Positions 26,364-36,133 of a stretch of 64,000 nt of DNA are shown here, piece by piece. The position numbers were made by a program, and so were the translations under genes. Source of the stretch: Anaerolineales bacterium (GTDB lineage: Bacteria; Chloroflexota; Anaerolineae; 4572-78; J111); assembly GCA_020634855.1 (NCBI GenBank), contig JACKAU010000008.1, positions 248,001-312,000 on the forward strand, read 5' to 3'. Position 1 is the stretch's first letter. Each line of letters opens with the position of its first letter. The notes under the pieces were generated by a model. That model made no database searches. It was given only the letters and a program-made list of their open reading frames with translations, and was not told the origin of the DNA.

Positions 26364-27116
26364 ATGATGTCAAACTCTAAAGTCGTTGTGTTTGATGTTT
26401 ACAAGACGTTACTCGACATCGAATCAGATGAAAAACGCCTTAGAACCTATAATTTCCTTGCAACTTGGCTGTCATACAAAAATCTGTATATTAAGCCGAA
26501 GGATTTACGACGATTATATAAGGAAATAACCCGGCAGGCACTCCTGACCAACCGTGAACTATACCCTGATATTGATATTAAGAGTGTATTCAAACGGATA
26601 TTATTATCTTTGGCCCAAACAGAAGACCATGGCGACTTCGAGCAAGATGCGGTCGAGATGGGGCTGCTGTTTCGAATTCTGACCACAAAGTCGCTGACGA
26701 TTTACCCCGAAACTGTGCCTGTACTGGAAACGCTTCATAGGCACAACGAAGTCCGTTTAGCCGTATTATCAAATACCCAAAGGTTGTTTACCCTCCCTGA
26801 GTTTAAACGGTTTGACATCGAGAAATATTTTGACTATATGCTCTTTTCGTCCGATGTCGGCGCATGTAAGCCGGCACCTAAGATATTCGAAACGTTGTTA
26901 AGCGATCTAAAAATTCACCCGCACGATGTCATATATGTTGGCGACAATCTATTTGATGACGTTTTTGGCGCTCAAAGCGTCGGGATGAAAACCGTTTGGT
27001 TAAATCGGCAGGACGGAAAGGCTTTTCCCGGTGAATTGGAAAAACCGATCCCTGACCAACAAATTCAAGAAATCTCCAGCGAGCGTTTAGTTGAGGCTAT
27101 TATTGCTTTAGTTTGA
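26364..27116 (+). CDS. HAD-superfamily hydrolase
   Basis: 250 residues with HAD motif I VVVFDVYKTLLD (DxYxT type, as in haloacid-dehalogenase-like members), motif II LAVLSNTQRLF, motif III CKPAPKIFE, and motif IV VIYVGDNLFDDVFGAQSVGM. An alpha-helical cap lies between I and II. Likely a phosphatase or dehalogenase-like hydrolase of unknown substrate. Its stop overlaps the upstream extension of the next gene. Confidence 0.82.
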   Translation: MMSNSKVVVFDVYKTLLDIESDEKRLRTYNFLATWLSYKNLYIKPKDLRRLYKEITRQALLTNRELYPDIDIKSVFKRILLSLAQTEDHGDFEQDAVEMGLLFRILTTKSLTIYPETVPVLETLHRHNEVRLAVLSNTQRLFTLPEFKRFDIEKYFDYMLFSSDVGACKPAPKIFETLLSDLKIHPHDVIYVGDNLFDDVFGAQSVGMKTVWLNRQDGKAFPGELEKPIPDQQIQEISSERLVEAIIALV

Positions 27117-27145
27117 GACATTTAATTCTAATGAAAGGTATCTCT

Positions 27146-27664
27146 ATGGAAACGATACTCATCTGGTCTTATGCCGTTTTGGAAACCACTCCCGCCCGGT
27201 GGCAAGCGCTAGTCGAAAAGCTGCCGCCGGAATTATTGACCCAGCCACCGGCGGTTGGGGAATGGTCGGCGCTGGATTGCTTGCAGCATCTGGTCGATAC
27301 GGAACGGTGGGTCTTTCCCCAGCGGGTGGACGCGATTTTGGCCGGTCAGGATTTCCCCGCTTTTGATCCGGACAGCCAGGGCGGAAAGCCGGATACCAGT
27401 CAATCACCGGTGGCTCTGGTCGAAGAGTTTAGCCGCTTGCGGGCGACCAGTCTAACCACGTTCCAAAAGGTCACCGCCGCCGATCTGGATCGACAGGCGC
27501 GGCATCAGGAATTGGGGCTGGTCACGATGAGTGAATTGCTGCACCAATGGGCCGGCCATGATCTGATGCACACCGTTCAGGCCGAGCGGGCATTGATGCA
27601 GCCCTACATCCAGGGTTGCGGCCCGTGGCAGAGCTACTTCCGCGATCATATTGTGACCGCATAA
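27146..27664 (+). CDS. DinB-superfamily protein
   Basis: About 172 residues from the ATG at 27146, which has AAAGG in good position; the frame is open back to 27113. DinB four-helix fold with metal-binding histidines in LQHLVDTERW and LHQWAGHDLMHT, and the family start WSYAVLETTPARWQALVEKL. DinB-like proteins include thiol-dependent transferases; the substrate here is unknown. It lies 29 bp after the HAD gene. Confidence 0.85.
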   Translation: METILIWSYAVLETTPARWQALVEKLPPELLTQPPAVGEWSALDCLQHLVDTERWVFPQRVDAILAGQDFPAFDPDSQGGKPDTSQSPVALVEEFSRLRATSLTTFQKVTAADLDRQARHQELGLVTMSELLHQWAGHDLMHTVQAERALMQPYIQGCGPWQSYFRDHIVTA

Positions 27665-27688
27665 TCGTTGATATGAATAGGGAAAAGT

Positions 27689-28036
27689 ATGGCCTATAAC
27701 GAGATTTTGACTAACCGCGTGAGAGAGGCGCTGGCCCATATTCCACAAGTTGAGGAGAAAAAGATGTTTGGCAGTTTGGCTTTTATGGTCAATGGCAAAA
27801 TGTGCGTTAACGTCGGCCAAGATAGGATAATGAGCCGGATTGACCCCGAACTCCATGACCAAGCCTTACAGAGAAGCGGAACTCAAACAGTGGTCATGGG
27901 CGGGCGAGAATATAAAGGGTACATCTATATAGATGAAGAAGCCATAAAATCACCAGACGATTTTGACTATTGGATAGGACTTGCCCTTGACTACAATAAA
28001 AAAGCGAAGGCGTCACCAAAAAGAAAGAAGAAGTAG
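27689..28036 (+). CDS. TfoX N-terminal domain protein
   Basis: 115 residues matching the TfoX/Sxy N-terminal domain: VEEKKMFGSLAFMVNGKMCVN, RIDPELHDQAL, and VMGGREYKGYIYIDEE. It lacks the C-terminal TfoX domain, as is usual for small free-standing members, and ends in a Lys/Arg-rich tail. AGGG precedes the ATG. Function of stand-alone members is unclear. Confidence 0.82.
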   Translation: MAYNEILTNRVREALAHIPQVEEKKMFGSLAFMVNGKMCVNVGQDRIMSRIDPELHDQALQRSGTQTVVMGGREYKGYIYIDEEAIKSPDDFDYWIGLALDYNKKAKASPKRKKK

Positions 28037-28060
28037 ATTCTTTAGGGACTATCACTGTTT

Positions 28061-28975
28061 TTATCCAAGCCTTCGATACTGCGCCGGGGGAAGGCCGATC
28101 TCTCGCTTGAAAGCCTTGCGAAAGGCTGCTTCTGACTCATAACCAAGTAACTCCGCAATAGTCTCCACGCTAACCTCGTTCTTAAGAAGGCGAGTCGCCC
28201 TGATCATGCGCCAGCGGGTGAGGTAGGTCAACGGTGGCTCGCCCACCAGTTGGGTGAAACGGGCCGAGAAGGCGGAACGCGAAAGTGCCACCGCCTCAGC
28301 CAATTCCTTGACCGTCCATTTATGTTCGGGCGACTGATGAATCAGACCAAGGGCCGCACTGACGGGCTGGTCGCGCAACGCCCCCACCCACCCCATCGAC
28401 GTATCAGCCTGTTGTTCGATCCAACGCCGGATGACTTGAATAAAAAGCAATTCGGTCAAACGATTGAGCATGACCTCTCCGCCCGGTTGCTGTGAAGCCG
28501 ATTCACGAATAATCAAACGCATAATATCAGCGAAGCCTGGCTCCATATGCCCCTGTGCCCCGGGAATGTGGATGAGTTGGGGTAATCGATGCAACAGCGG
28601 AAAATTATTGGGATAATCGAAATGGAAAGCGCCACAGAGCAGCAAGGGCTTTAGCCCCACGCCTTCACGGTCGACGACCTGGATCCCTCGTTGCGGATTG
28701 TAGTCCAGATGGACCAGCCGCGTCAGGGGTGACGTAGGGTCGTCGTAGAGCGAGTGCGGATGACCGGTCGGGAACAGCAAAACATCACCGTCCTCAACGC
28801 GGATTGGCTCGGCCTCCCCTTCAACCTGCAAGTAGGCTCCCCCAAAACTAAGCACGTGGAACATGCTGTCTTTGCTGGCCGCAAAATCATAGCGCCAGGG
28901 CGATGCAAGCTCCCGGCGTGACGACAGCCAGCCTTTCAGTTCAAGCGTATTGAGTACATCGGTCAGGACATCCAT
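28061..28975 (-). CDS. AraC-family regulator with N-terminal cupin domain
   Basis: About 304 residues. Residues 1-170 form a cupin-type sensor (FHVLSFGGAYLQVEGEAEPI, VLLFPTGHPHSLYD). The C-terminus has the double AraC helix-turn-helix: WTVKELAEAVALSRSAFSAR and VSVETIAELLGYESEAAFRK with the final GLPPAQYRRLG. The frame reaches a TTG at 28987, but the ATG at 28975 has GGAG six bases upstream. It is divergent from the SRPBCC gene pair and may regulate it. Confidence 0.87.
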   Translation of the reverse strand: MDVLTDVLNTLELKGWLSSRRELASPWRYDFAASKDSMFHVLSFGGAYLQVEGEAEPIRVEDGDVLLFPTGHPHSLYDDPTSPLTRLVHLDYNPQRGIQVVDREGVGLKPLLLCGAFHFDYPNNFPLLHRLPQLIHIPGAQGHMEPGFADIMRLIIRESASQQPGGEVMLNRLTELLFIQVIRRWIEQQADTSMGWVGALRDQPVSAALGLIHQSPEHKWTVKELAEAVALSRSAFSARFTQLVGEPPLTYLTRWRMIRATRLLKNEVSVETIAELLGYESEAAFRKAFKREIGLPPAQYRRLG

Positions 28976-29162
28976 ACTTAACTCCAATTTGGACGATTAG
29001 ACATATATTGAGGATATTATGGCATAGATTACCTCAAAGAACAAGTGTATAATGACCATATCAGAACAAATATTCTAAACCAAACGCTTGAAGCAATCAG
29101 CAGGAGGGCTAATGATCCTTCAACGCAAGCATATTGAATATCATTAAAAACAGGAGAAAATC

Positions 29163-29639
29163 ATGAGTGATAAAAATTTTACAACGAGCTTTTCAGTCGA
29201 CCAAAGTCCGGAAGAAGCCTTCGCGGCCATCAATAACGTTCGTGACTGGTGGTCGGAAGAAATTGAGGGTAGGACCGACGAACTCGGTGAATTTAACTAC
29301 CACTACCAAGATATTCACCGCTGCACCATCAGAATCACCGAACTTGTACCGGGTAAAAAGGTGGTTTGGCACGTTGTGGACAACGACTTTAACTTCATAA
29401 AAGACAAGAGCGAGTGGAAAGACACCGACATCGTCTTTGAAATTGCCCGGAAGAGCGACCAAACAGAAGTTCGCTTTACACACGTGGGCCTCGTCCCCGC
29501 CTACGAATGCTACGACGTCTGCTCGGACGCTTGGGGGACCTACATCAACGGCAGCCTGCGCAACCTGATTACCCAGGGTAAGGGTCAGCCCAACCAAAAT
29601 GAACAGATTGCCGATAAACACGGCCTAGAACACGCCTAG
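29163..29639 (+). CDS. SRPBCC/AHSA1-like protein, copy 1
   Basis: 158 residues with the START-like AHSA1 pattern: FSVDQSPEEAFAAINNVRDW, ITELVPGKKVVWHVVDNDF, VRFTHVGLVPAYECYDVCSDAW. This fold binds hydrophobic ligands. AGGAG lies eight bases before the ATG. It is followed at 107 bp by a close paralogue. Function unknown; the divergent AraC gene is a candidate regulator. Confidence 0.82.
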   Translation: MSDKNFTTSFSVDQSPEEAFAAINNVRDWWSEEIEGRTDELGEFNYHYQDIHRCTIRITELVPGKKVVWHVVDNDFNFIKDKSEWKDTDIVFEIARKSDQTEVRFTHVGLVPAYECYDVCSDAWGTYINGSLRNLITQGKGQPNQNEQIADKHGLEHA

Positions 29640-29746
29640 AAATGCCAGGCTATAGACCGATGCCCGGCGCTTAATAACCAGACTTTGCCAAGATAATTCA
29701 ATTTCCGCGCCTAAACTTACATCTAATCAAAAAATTGGAGACAATC

Positions 29747-30193
29747 GTGAACAGTCAAAACTATACGACTGCCTTCTTGGTAGACCAAACCCCTGAGGAA
29801 ACTTTCGCGGCCATCAACAATGTCCGGGGATGGTGGTCAGAAGATATTGACGACAGAACCGATAAACCCGGCGGTGAGTTTACGTTCCACTCCGGCGACC
29901 TGCACCACAGCACCCAGAAGATTACGGAATGGGTACCCGGCCAGAAAGTGGTCTGGCACGTTGTGGACAGCCAGATTAACTTCGTCAAAGACAGGGCCGA
30001 GTGGACAGGCACAGATATTGTCTTTGAGCTTACTCGGAAGGACGGCCAGACCGAACTCCGCTTTACCCATGTCGGCCTTGCTCCAGTCCTCGCCTGCTAC
30101 GGTGACTGTTCAGACGCATGGAGCTTTTATATCAACGAGAGTTTGCGAAGCTTGATTACGACAGGTAAAGGGCAGCCCAATCGGTCAGAATGA
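29747..30193 (+). CDS. SRPBCC/AHSA1-like protein, copy 2
   Basis: About 148 residues from a GTG at 29747 with GGAG six bases upstream; the frame reaches a TTG at 29735. It parallels copy 1 throughout (FLVDQTPEETFAAINNVRGW, VPGQKVVWHVVDSQINFVKD, LRFTHVGLAPVLACYGDCSDAW), so the two arose by tandem duplication. Both keep the cysteine pair near the end. Role unknown. Confidence 0.82.
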   Translation: MNSQNYTTAFLVDQTPEETFAAINNVRGWWSEDIDDRTDKPGGEFTFHSGDLHHSTQKITEWVPGQKVVWHVVDSQINFVKDRAEWTGTDIVFELTRKDGQTELRFTHVGLAPVLACYGDCSDAWSFYINESLRSLITTGKGQPNRSE

Positions 30194-30232
30194 GCTAAGG
30201 AAAACAGTTGGGACAAGTGAATAGTTTCGGGT

Positions 30233-30561
30233 CTACACCGTTGGGACGACGTATCTCGACCGCTGGCCGACTGAAACCTTTAACGAGGACGCCAAGGGAA
30301 CCTGGGCTTTGAAGATTATCAGCTACGTCAGTTACGAGCTATCAAACGCCATTGGTATCTCTCCTTCGTAGCGTATTCTCTTCTCGGTGACCAAGGACCG
30401 CCGGGGCGCTCCCGTTGGGCAGTGCGGGGCCAGTTCCAATCGACCGGTCAACGGTGTCAAGCGGTCGTTGATGAATTATTAGGGTATTTGGTCCACTGGA
30501 TTGTTCAACAATCTCAAGCGGGTCTCTCCCTAATCATATCTTACATCTTTTGCTGGCCTAA
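30233..30561 (+). pseudogene. C-terminal remnant of an IS701-like DDE transposase
   Basis: Reads YLDRWPTETFNEDAKG, then after a one-base shift near 30300 GFEDYQLRQLRAIKRHWYLS, FVAYSLLGDQGPPGRSRW and FQSTGQRCQAVVDELLGYLV. Another shift near 30527 leads to NHILHLLLA and a stop at 30559-30561. This is the typical end of a DDE transposase (IS701-type). The rest of the element is gone. Confidence 0.65.
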
Positions 30562-31102
30562 CTTGCTCGGCCTATTTTATTCTCACCGGGCAGATCGCTT
30601 TGATTTGGCTTGGTCTTTTCCATTTCTCTGATCGATTGTTAATGTTCTTTGGGCTTTTTGCCCTCTCTAATCGCAAAACTCAAGTCAGTAACAGCACCGA
30701 TCTGTTGAAAAAAATTGGCGATCATCGAGTAACAACGGCGATCCATTAATAAATAATCGCGATCAGTCAGTAATCGCTGTGATCTATCCGTAAAAGTGGC
30801 CTCATCCATATTGTACCCCCGTTGTACCCCTATTCCTTTGCAATAGGGTACCAACCGGCGATCATTTCATGCTTTAATAATGATGATAGTCGGTTCTCCC
30901 TCTAAGAATGACTAAAATACGCCCCCATCTCCAATCGGCTAAACGCACAGTAGCCAGAGTGAAAAATACCCAACCCAGTTAAAAAGGAGGTGCTTTATTC
31001 AACGGACTTGTAGAGTGGTCAAATGGCAGCGAAAAATGATTCAACCCCAGCCTTTGAGATGCTCACACCGTCTCAAAGCACCAATACTTTAGGAGAAGTA
31101 AG
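30562..31102. other. Gene-poor spacer with an orphan operator copy
   Basis: No convincing gene. The minus strand holds a short frame from 30810 to 30639 (MDEATFTDRSQRLLTDRD...) that begins exactly where the XRE-AAA regulator begins relative to its operator, but it lacks the helix-turn-helix. The operator copy is annotated separately. Confidence 0.45.
30811..30852 (-). promoter_or_regulatory. Orphan copy of the GTACCC operator
   Basis: TTGTACCCCCGTTGTACCCC followed by TATT, eight bases, and ATAGGGTACCAA matches the region just upstream of the XRE-AAA regulator start (36134-36176): two direct GTACCC half-sites spaced 11 bp and a third inverted one. In both places an ATG-Asp start follows directly on the minus strand. 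Probably a binding site of that regulator. Confidence 0.55.
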
Positions 31103-32548
31103 ATGTACCAAAAAATGTGGTTTCTATTCTTGATCACTGGAGTGGTTTTGGCGGGTATCCTGGCGGCCTGTGGTTCCCCGGCAGCAGCGCCTGTGGACCA
31201 ACAACCGGCGGCGGCGCAGCCTGCGGACGATGTTGAAGCCGTGACAGCGGCGGTCAACCAAGTCTGGGAACAGTACGCCTCCAGTCTCAATGCGGGCGAC
31301 GTCGATAGATATATGGCCTTGTGGGCCGATAACGCCATCCAGTTGCCCCCTGACTCCCTACCCCTCGTCGGCAAGGAGACACTGCGGGCCGGGCTTGAAA
31401 GCGAAGTCAAAGCGATAACTTACGATATGAAGATCATCAATGAGGAAGTCAATGTCAGTGGCGACCAGGCGGTGGCTCGGGGGACTTACGCCGCGACCAT
31501 AACGCCCAAGGATGGCAGCGAACCCGTCTCGATCAACGGCAAATATATGACCCTCTTGAAACGACAACCCGATGGATCCTGGAAAATCTTTCGAGATATC
31601 TACAACTCTAACGTCCCGCCGGCAGCGCCGGCTGAACCCCAACCAGCCGACGATATCGAAGCGGTTACAGCAGCGGTCAATCAGGTCTGGGATCAGTATA
31701 TCTCCAGTCTCAATGCGGGCGATATTGATCGATACATGGCCTTGTGGGCCGATGATGGCATCCAGTTACCGCCAGACGCCCCTCCTGTGACTAGCATGGA
31801 GACGCTGCGGGCCGGGCTACAACGCAAGATGGATCGGGTCACGTTCGACTTTGACATTAATAACGAGGAAGTAAACGTGAGCGATGATATGGCGGTGGCC
31901 CGGGGGACATATGGCGCGACCGTAACGCCCAAGGACGGCAGTGAACCTATCACCATCGACGGCAAATATATGACCCTCCTCAAACGACAACCCGACGGAA
32001 CGTGGAAGATTTACCGTGATATCTTCAACTCTAACGTACCGCCGGCAACGGACGATGTCGAAGCGGTTACAGCAGCGGTTAATAAGGTGTGGGAGCAGTA
32101 CGCTTCCAGTCTCAATGCCGGGGACGTCGACAGTTATATGGCCTTGTGGGCTGACGACGCTATGCAGTTGCCGCCCGACTCCCTGCCCATCGTCGGCAAG
32201 GAGACATTGCGAGCCGGGCTTGAAAGTGAACTCGAAGCGATAACATACGATATGGAGATCACCAACAAGGAAGTCAATGTAAGCGGCGATATGGCCGTAG
32301 CCCGGGGAACTTACGCCGCGACCATAACGTTCAAGGACGGCAGCGATCCTATCTCCATCGACGGCAAATATATGACCCTCCTGAAACGACAGCCCGATGG
32401 CTCTTGGAAAATCTTCCGAGATATTTACAACTCTAACGTCCCGCCGGCATCGGATGAGATTTCTAGTGTACCTTTAGAACTGAGTGAGCAAGCCCAAATA
32501 ACAGAACCTACGATGATCGATGAAAGCGCAATAATCGGCGTTCATTGA
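31103..32548 (+). CDS. Lipoprotein with three tandem NTF2/SnoaL-like domains
   Basis: 481 residues. Type II signal peptide with lipobox ILAACG (Cys about 23). Three near-identical units of about 135 residues follow, each starting DDVEAVTAAVNQVWEQY or a variant, with LNAGDVDRYMALWADNA, VARGTYAATITPKDGS and YMTLLKRQPDGSWKIFRDIY. This is the DUF4440/SnoaL-like fold. The repeats are also highly similar at DNA level, so the expansion is recent. AGGAG precedes the ATG. It would display three small ligand-binding or catalytic domains at the membrane surface; function unknown. Confidence 0.85.
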   Translation: MYQKMWFLFLITGVVLAGILAACGSPAAAPVDQQPAAAQPADDVEAVTAAVNQVWEQYASSLNAGDVDRYMALWADNAIQLPPDSLPLVGKETLRAGLESEVKAITYDMKIINEEVNVSGDQAVARGTYAATITPKDGSEPVSINGKYMTLLKRQPDGSWKIFRDIYNSNVPPAAPAEPQPADDIEAVTAAVNQVWDQYISSLNAGDIDRYMALWADDGIQLPPDAPPVTSMETLRAGLQRKMDRVTFDFDINNEEVNVSDDMAVARGTYGATVTPKDGSEPITIDGKYMTLLKRQPDGTWKIYRDIFNSNVPPATDDVEAVTAAVNKVWEQYASSLNAGDVDSYMALWADDAMQLPPDSLPIVGKETLRAGLESELEAITYDMEITNKEVNVSGDMAVARGTYAATITFKDGSDPISIDGKYMTLLKRQPDGSWKIFRDIYNSNVPPASDEISSVPLELSEQAQITEPTMIDESAIIGVH

Positions 32549-32579
32549 ACCTTTGGAGCTAGAACTTACGCGGGTCATA

Positions 32580-32672
32580 TCATTTCGAGCGACGAATGAG
32601 AGCGAGAAATCCCTACAATGGTTACTGGCAGACAACATTCTGGGGGATTTCTCGCCTTCGGCATCGAAATGA
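32580..32672. repeat. Inverted repeat with GAGAAATC arms
   Basis: TCATTTCGAGCGACGAATGAG then GCGAGAAATCCC on the left (32580-32613) and GGGATTTCTCGCCTTCGGCAT then CGAAATGA on the right (up to 32672). It is a known style of dispersed palindromic unit in bacterial genomes. It follows the lipoprotein stop. The rest to 32832 is A/T-rich with no gene. Confidence 0.5.
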
Positions 32673-32832
32673 CATTAACCCTAACCCGAACAAGCTGGAA
32701 CCAAAAAGGTTTTTAGACAGAACCTTCGGCAAGATTTACAAGATGTTTAAAAATTATTTTAATCCTGTTAATCTTGTAAATCTTGTCCAATTTTCTTGCC
32801 CAAAATACAAGAAACTGGTTGCGAAGATACTA

Positions 32833-35800
32833 TTAGGTCGATAACAGGGCTTTGACTTGGGCCAGGTTTAGAAACGTGGCCCGCAACGCAGGCGATGGGA
32901 GATGGTGGGCAATATCGTCCACAATCTCCTTCGCCTGGTTTTGCAGAGCCTCAGCTTCGGCCACATGGCCCCGCTGCTGCTCGATTTCACTCAGCGTGAC
33001 CAGGATGGGCCACAGCGAGCGGCGCGAGCCAAGGACTTCGGCTTCGGTTCGCGCCCGGACCAACGTCGTGTAGGCTGCTGCGGTGGCAGGCCGACCTAGC
33101 TCAAGGAGTATTCGGGCCTTGAGATGGAGGGCGTCAGGCCGTAAGTAACGGATACCGGCGTCATCCAGATCAGCGTCCAGATCATCCATCACCTGGGCCG
33201 CGCCAACGTAATCTTGTTGACTAAAAGCAAATTTGCCCTCGGCTAAGGCCACGCGAACCCACATAAACGGCATGTAACCAAATTTTTGTTTTACGTCCCG
33301 GTAGGGTTCCAGCGTGGCCATTACGGCCTCGGCGGCGGCGAAGTCACCGTTAAGCAAATGCAGATTAACCAGAATTGCCTGCGTCCAATACCGAAGAATG
33401 GGCAGTTTTGCTTCGGCTGTTGTTTGGGCCAAACGAGCCAATTCCAGCCCGTGATTCACGTCACCCAGTTGGCCGTAAACCCAGCCTAAGTCAGCTCGGG
33501 TACCGGTTAACGGCGTTAGATTCTCAACCGATTCAGCCACCGCCACCGCTTCGGTCATGATCGCAATAGCTTGATCCGGCTGCCCTCGCTCCAAATAGAC
33601 AAAGCCGACAACGAACCGGCTAAGCGCCTGGGCATCAAGATTGTTGCTCTCCCGGCCAATGCGGAACGCTTCATCAGAGTAGGCCAGCGCCTGCTCGTAA
33701 TCCCCGGTCACCAGATAGGTCCATTGAATGCGCATCAGCGTTTCGGCCAGCATTGGCAAGTTGCCGAGTTCACGCCATAGGTCGCGGGCTTCATATAGGG
33801 CTTCCCTGGCGCGCAGCCACTGGCCGGCGCCCGCATAGGCATAGAAAATATCGTGCAAGGTGAAGGCCATCAATTCGCGCAGATTGAGTTCTCGGGCTAA
33901 CGTCAGCGCTTGTTCGCCGTACTCAAGTCTCTGGTGCAGGTCGCCGCCGGTGTAGGCGCTGAGGAGCAGCAAGTTCCATAGAATATTGGCCTCGGCGACG
34001 CGGTCATTCAGTTCGCGGGCCAAAATACGGGCCTTTTCTAACAGGTGTTGCCCTTGCCTCGGATCGCGAGCCGGGTTAACCGTACTTCGAATGATAGCTC
34101 GCCCCCTCAAAGAGGCGAGTTCCATCGCGCGGTCGCCCCGCTTTAGGGCCACCTGTTCCATTTCGACGTAGTTGTGCAGGGCCTGATTATAGTGGGCTTC
34201 CAACTCCAATGTCCGGCCGCGCTGAGTGTAAAGGTGAATAAGTTGTTCGCGGTCCGCACCTGCGCCTGAGCCGGCCTCCATTGATTGAGCGATCTCCAGA
34301 GCACGGCTGTAGTGGGCCTCCGCCTCGGTGTACGCATAAGCAGCCGCAGCCATATCGCCGGCCACCGTGAAATATTTCAAGGCCCGCCGGTTATCGCCAC
34401 AGGCAGCGAAATGTCGAGCCAACTGGGGGGCGACTGAGTCCACGGCTCCACCGTACAGTTGCTCCAAGGTCTTGCCCACGGCTTGGTGCAGGTAGACGCG
34501 CTCCACCTGATCCAGGCTGTCATAAATGAACTTTTGAAACAGGTTATGTCGAAAACGGTAACGGGACAACCGCTTTTCTTCTAACTGCTGGCTACCCTGA
34601 ACCCTAATTAATCGCTGCTGTCTATCCAAGACGTGGCTGAGTTGGCTGACCATCTGTCGCTCGTTAATCGCCTGCACCCCGGCCACGACCTCAGCCGTAA
34701 ACACCTCGCCTTCAACGCTGGCCACCTTCAATACCTCCTGCAACGCCAATGGCAGCCGGCTGATCCGTTCATTAATCACCCCTTCTACCCGACTCGGTAA
34801 TATGGTCCAGTCCAGTACCGGCCCCTCAATCCATTGTCCTTGCTCATCCCGAACCAAACTTCCTCGCGCCTGCAAGCCCAGCAACATCTCGACGGTGAAC
34901 AGGGGATGACCGCCGGTCTGCCGGTACAGAGCGTCTCGAAAGCCGACCCCCAACCGGTTCGGTTCGATATCCAAAAGGGCCTCGACGAGGTGCTTACCCC
35001 CACCAGACTGCCTCAGCGCAACGTGATTATCCCCAAAATGACGTTGCAGCTCGTTGAGCACCGGCTCAAGCGGATGGCGTTCGCGCTCGCCCGAACCGGT
35101 TGAAAGACGACCAAGAGCAACATCGGCCGGCCGGTAGAGGCCGACCACCAAGATGCGCCGACCCTCGAGCTGCCGCCCCAGATGAAACAGCAGACTGATC
35201 GAACCGGTATCCGCCCATTGCAAATCATCAAGTATGAGCAGCAGCGGTTCCTGGCGAGCCAGTTCGTGCAACACCCTGGTATACTGGGCAAAAAGGTCGC
35301 CCTGCTGTAGATGAGTTGGATTGGCAGCGGTTTGATGACGCGCTATCAGCGTCTTGAGGTGAGATAGCGTCTCCGGATCCCTCGGAGCAGCCGCCGTGGC
35401 GCGGGTGACCAAAGACGATCCGGAGACAAAGATATCAACCAGATCAGGCCCAACCTCGACCAGAGCTTTAACGGCATGCGGTACCGCGCCCCACAGCCGT
35501 TGGGCAGCGGTTCGACTTAGCCCGCCGGCCACCCACCGAGCTTCGATATCGCCGGTCAATAACGCCATAATCTCGCGGAAGGGCAGATACGGATCGCCGA
35601 TGCCGGTATGCGCATTGCAATTACCGGCGGCGACGACAAGCTTGGGGTATTGTTCTTGGGCCTGCCGGGCAAACTCTCGGGCCAGAAGGGTCTTGCCGTT
35701 GCCGGCCTCGCCGCTGATGAAGGCGATACCCCCATGACCGGCCCCTGCCGCGTTCAGGTAGCTATCGAGTTGGGCCAACTCACGTTCACGGGCCACGCAG

Positions 35801-36132
35801 GGGGTCTCGATCCATTTTTCGGCTTCGTGGTGGGTTCGTAAAAAGGCGGGGAGTGAAATAATTTCAGGCGAGGGGAGTGAGGCGGCGAAGAATTCGCCAC
35901 GGGCCATACGGATGAACTTAGCGCGATCCTGATCGGGGATCGCCAGTTGGTCGGCTAATAGTTCAGCAATTTGATGAGACGGACGCCGCTCATCCCGCTC
36001 AATTTTCTTGACCGTGACCGGCGAGCAGCCCACGCGCCGAGCCAGTTCAGGCCGAGACAGATCCAGGGCTAGCCGCCGCTGCTGGACCCAGTAGCCAAAC
36101 GATACGATGTCGCCTGCGTCATCCTTGTCCAT
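32833..36132 (-). CDS. XRE-AAA-TPR large regulatory ATPase
   Basis: About 1099 residues. N-terminal XRE helix-turn-helix (FGYWVQQRRLALDLSRPELA, SPVTVKKIERDERRP). STAND/AAA ATPase with Walker A SGEAGNGKTLLARE and Walker B LLLILDDLQWADTGS. The last 500 residues are TPR-like repeats. The frame is open to 36279, but the ATG at 36132 is preferred because it follows directly on the GTACCC operator and puts the DNA-binding domain at the N-terminus as in relatives. Such proteins act as signal-gated regulators; ligand and targets unknown. Probably autoregulated through 36134-36176. Confidence 0.85.
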   Translation of the reverse strand: MDKDDAGDIVSFGYWVQQRRLALDLSRPELARRVGCSPVTVKKIERDERRPSHQIAELLADQLAIPDQDRAKFIRMARGEFFAASLPSPEIISLPAFLRTHHEAEKWIETPCVARERELAQLDSYLNAAGAGHGGIAFISGEAGNGKTLLAREFARQAQEQYPKLVVAAGNCNAHTGIGDPYLPFREIMALLTGDIEARWVAGGLSRTAAQRLWGAVPHAVKALVEVGPDLVDIFVSGSSLVTRATAAAPRDPETLSHLKTLIARHQTAANPTHLQQGDLFAQYTRVLHELARQEPLLLILDDLQWADTGSISLLFHLGRQLEGRRILVVGLYRPADVALGRLSTGSGERERHPLEPVLNELQRHFGDNHVALRQSGGGKHLVEALLDIEPNRLGVGFRDALYRQTGGHPLFTVEMLLGLQARGSLVRDEQGQWIEGPVLDWTILPSRVEGVINERISRLPLALQEVLKVASVEGEVFTAEVVAGVQAINERQMVSQLSHVLDRQQRLIRVQGSQQLEEKRLSRYRFRHNLFQKFIYDSLDQVERVYLHQAVGKTLEQLYGGAVDSVAPQLARHFAACGDNRRALKYFTVAGDMAAAAYAYTEAEAHYSRALEIAQSMEAGSGAGADREQLIHLYTQRGRTLELEAHYNQALHNYVEMEQVALKRGDRAMELASLRGRAIIRSTVNPARDPRQGQHLLEKARILARELNDRVAEANILWNLLLLSAYTGGDLHQRLEYGEQALTLARELNLRELMAFTLHDIFYAYAGAGQWLRAREALYEARDLWRELGNLPMLAETLMRIQWTYLVTGDYEQALAYSDEAFRIGRESNNLDAQALSRFVVGFVYLERGQPDQAIAIMTEAVAVAESVENLTPLTGTRADLGWVYGQLGDVNHGLELARLAQTTAEAKLPILRYWTQAILVNLHLLNGDFAAAEAVMATLEPYRDVKQKFGYMPFMWVRVALAEGKFAFSQQDYVGAAQVMDDLDADLDDAGIRYLRPDALHLKARILLELGRPATAAAYTTLVRARTEAEVLGSRRSLWPILVTLSEIEQQRGHVAEAEALQNQAKEIVDDIAHHLPSPALRATFLNLAQVKALLST

Positions 36133-36133
36133 C

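Noticed and set aside
32596..32844. 82-aa plus-strand frame
   Set aside because: Consists of a palindromic repeat and A/T-rich text with repeated AATCTTGT words; non-coding.
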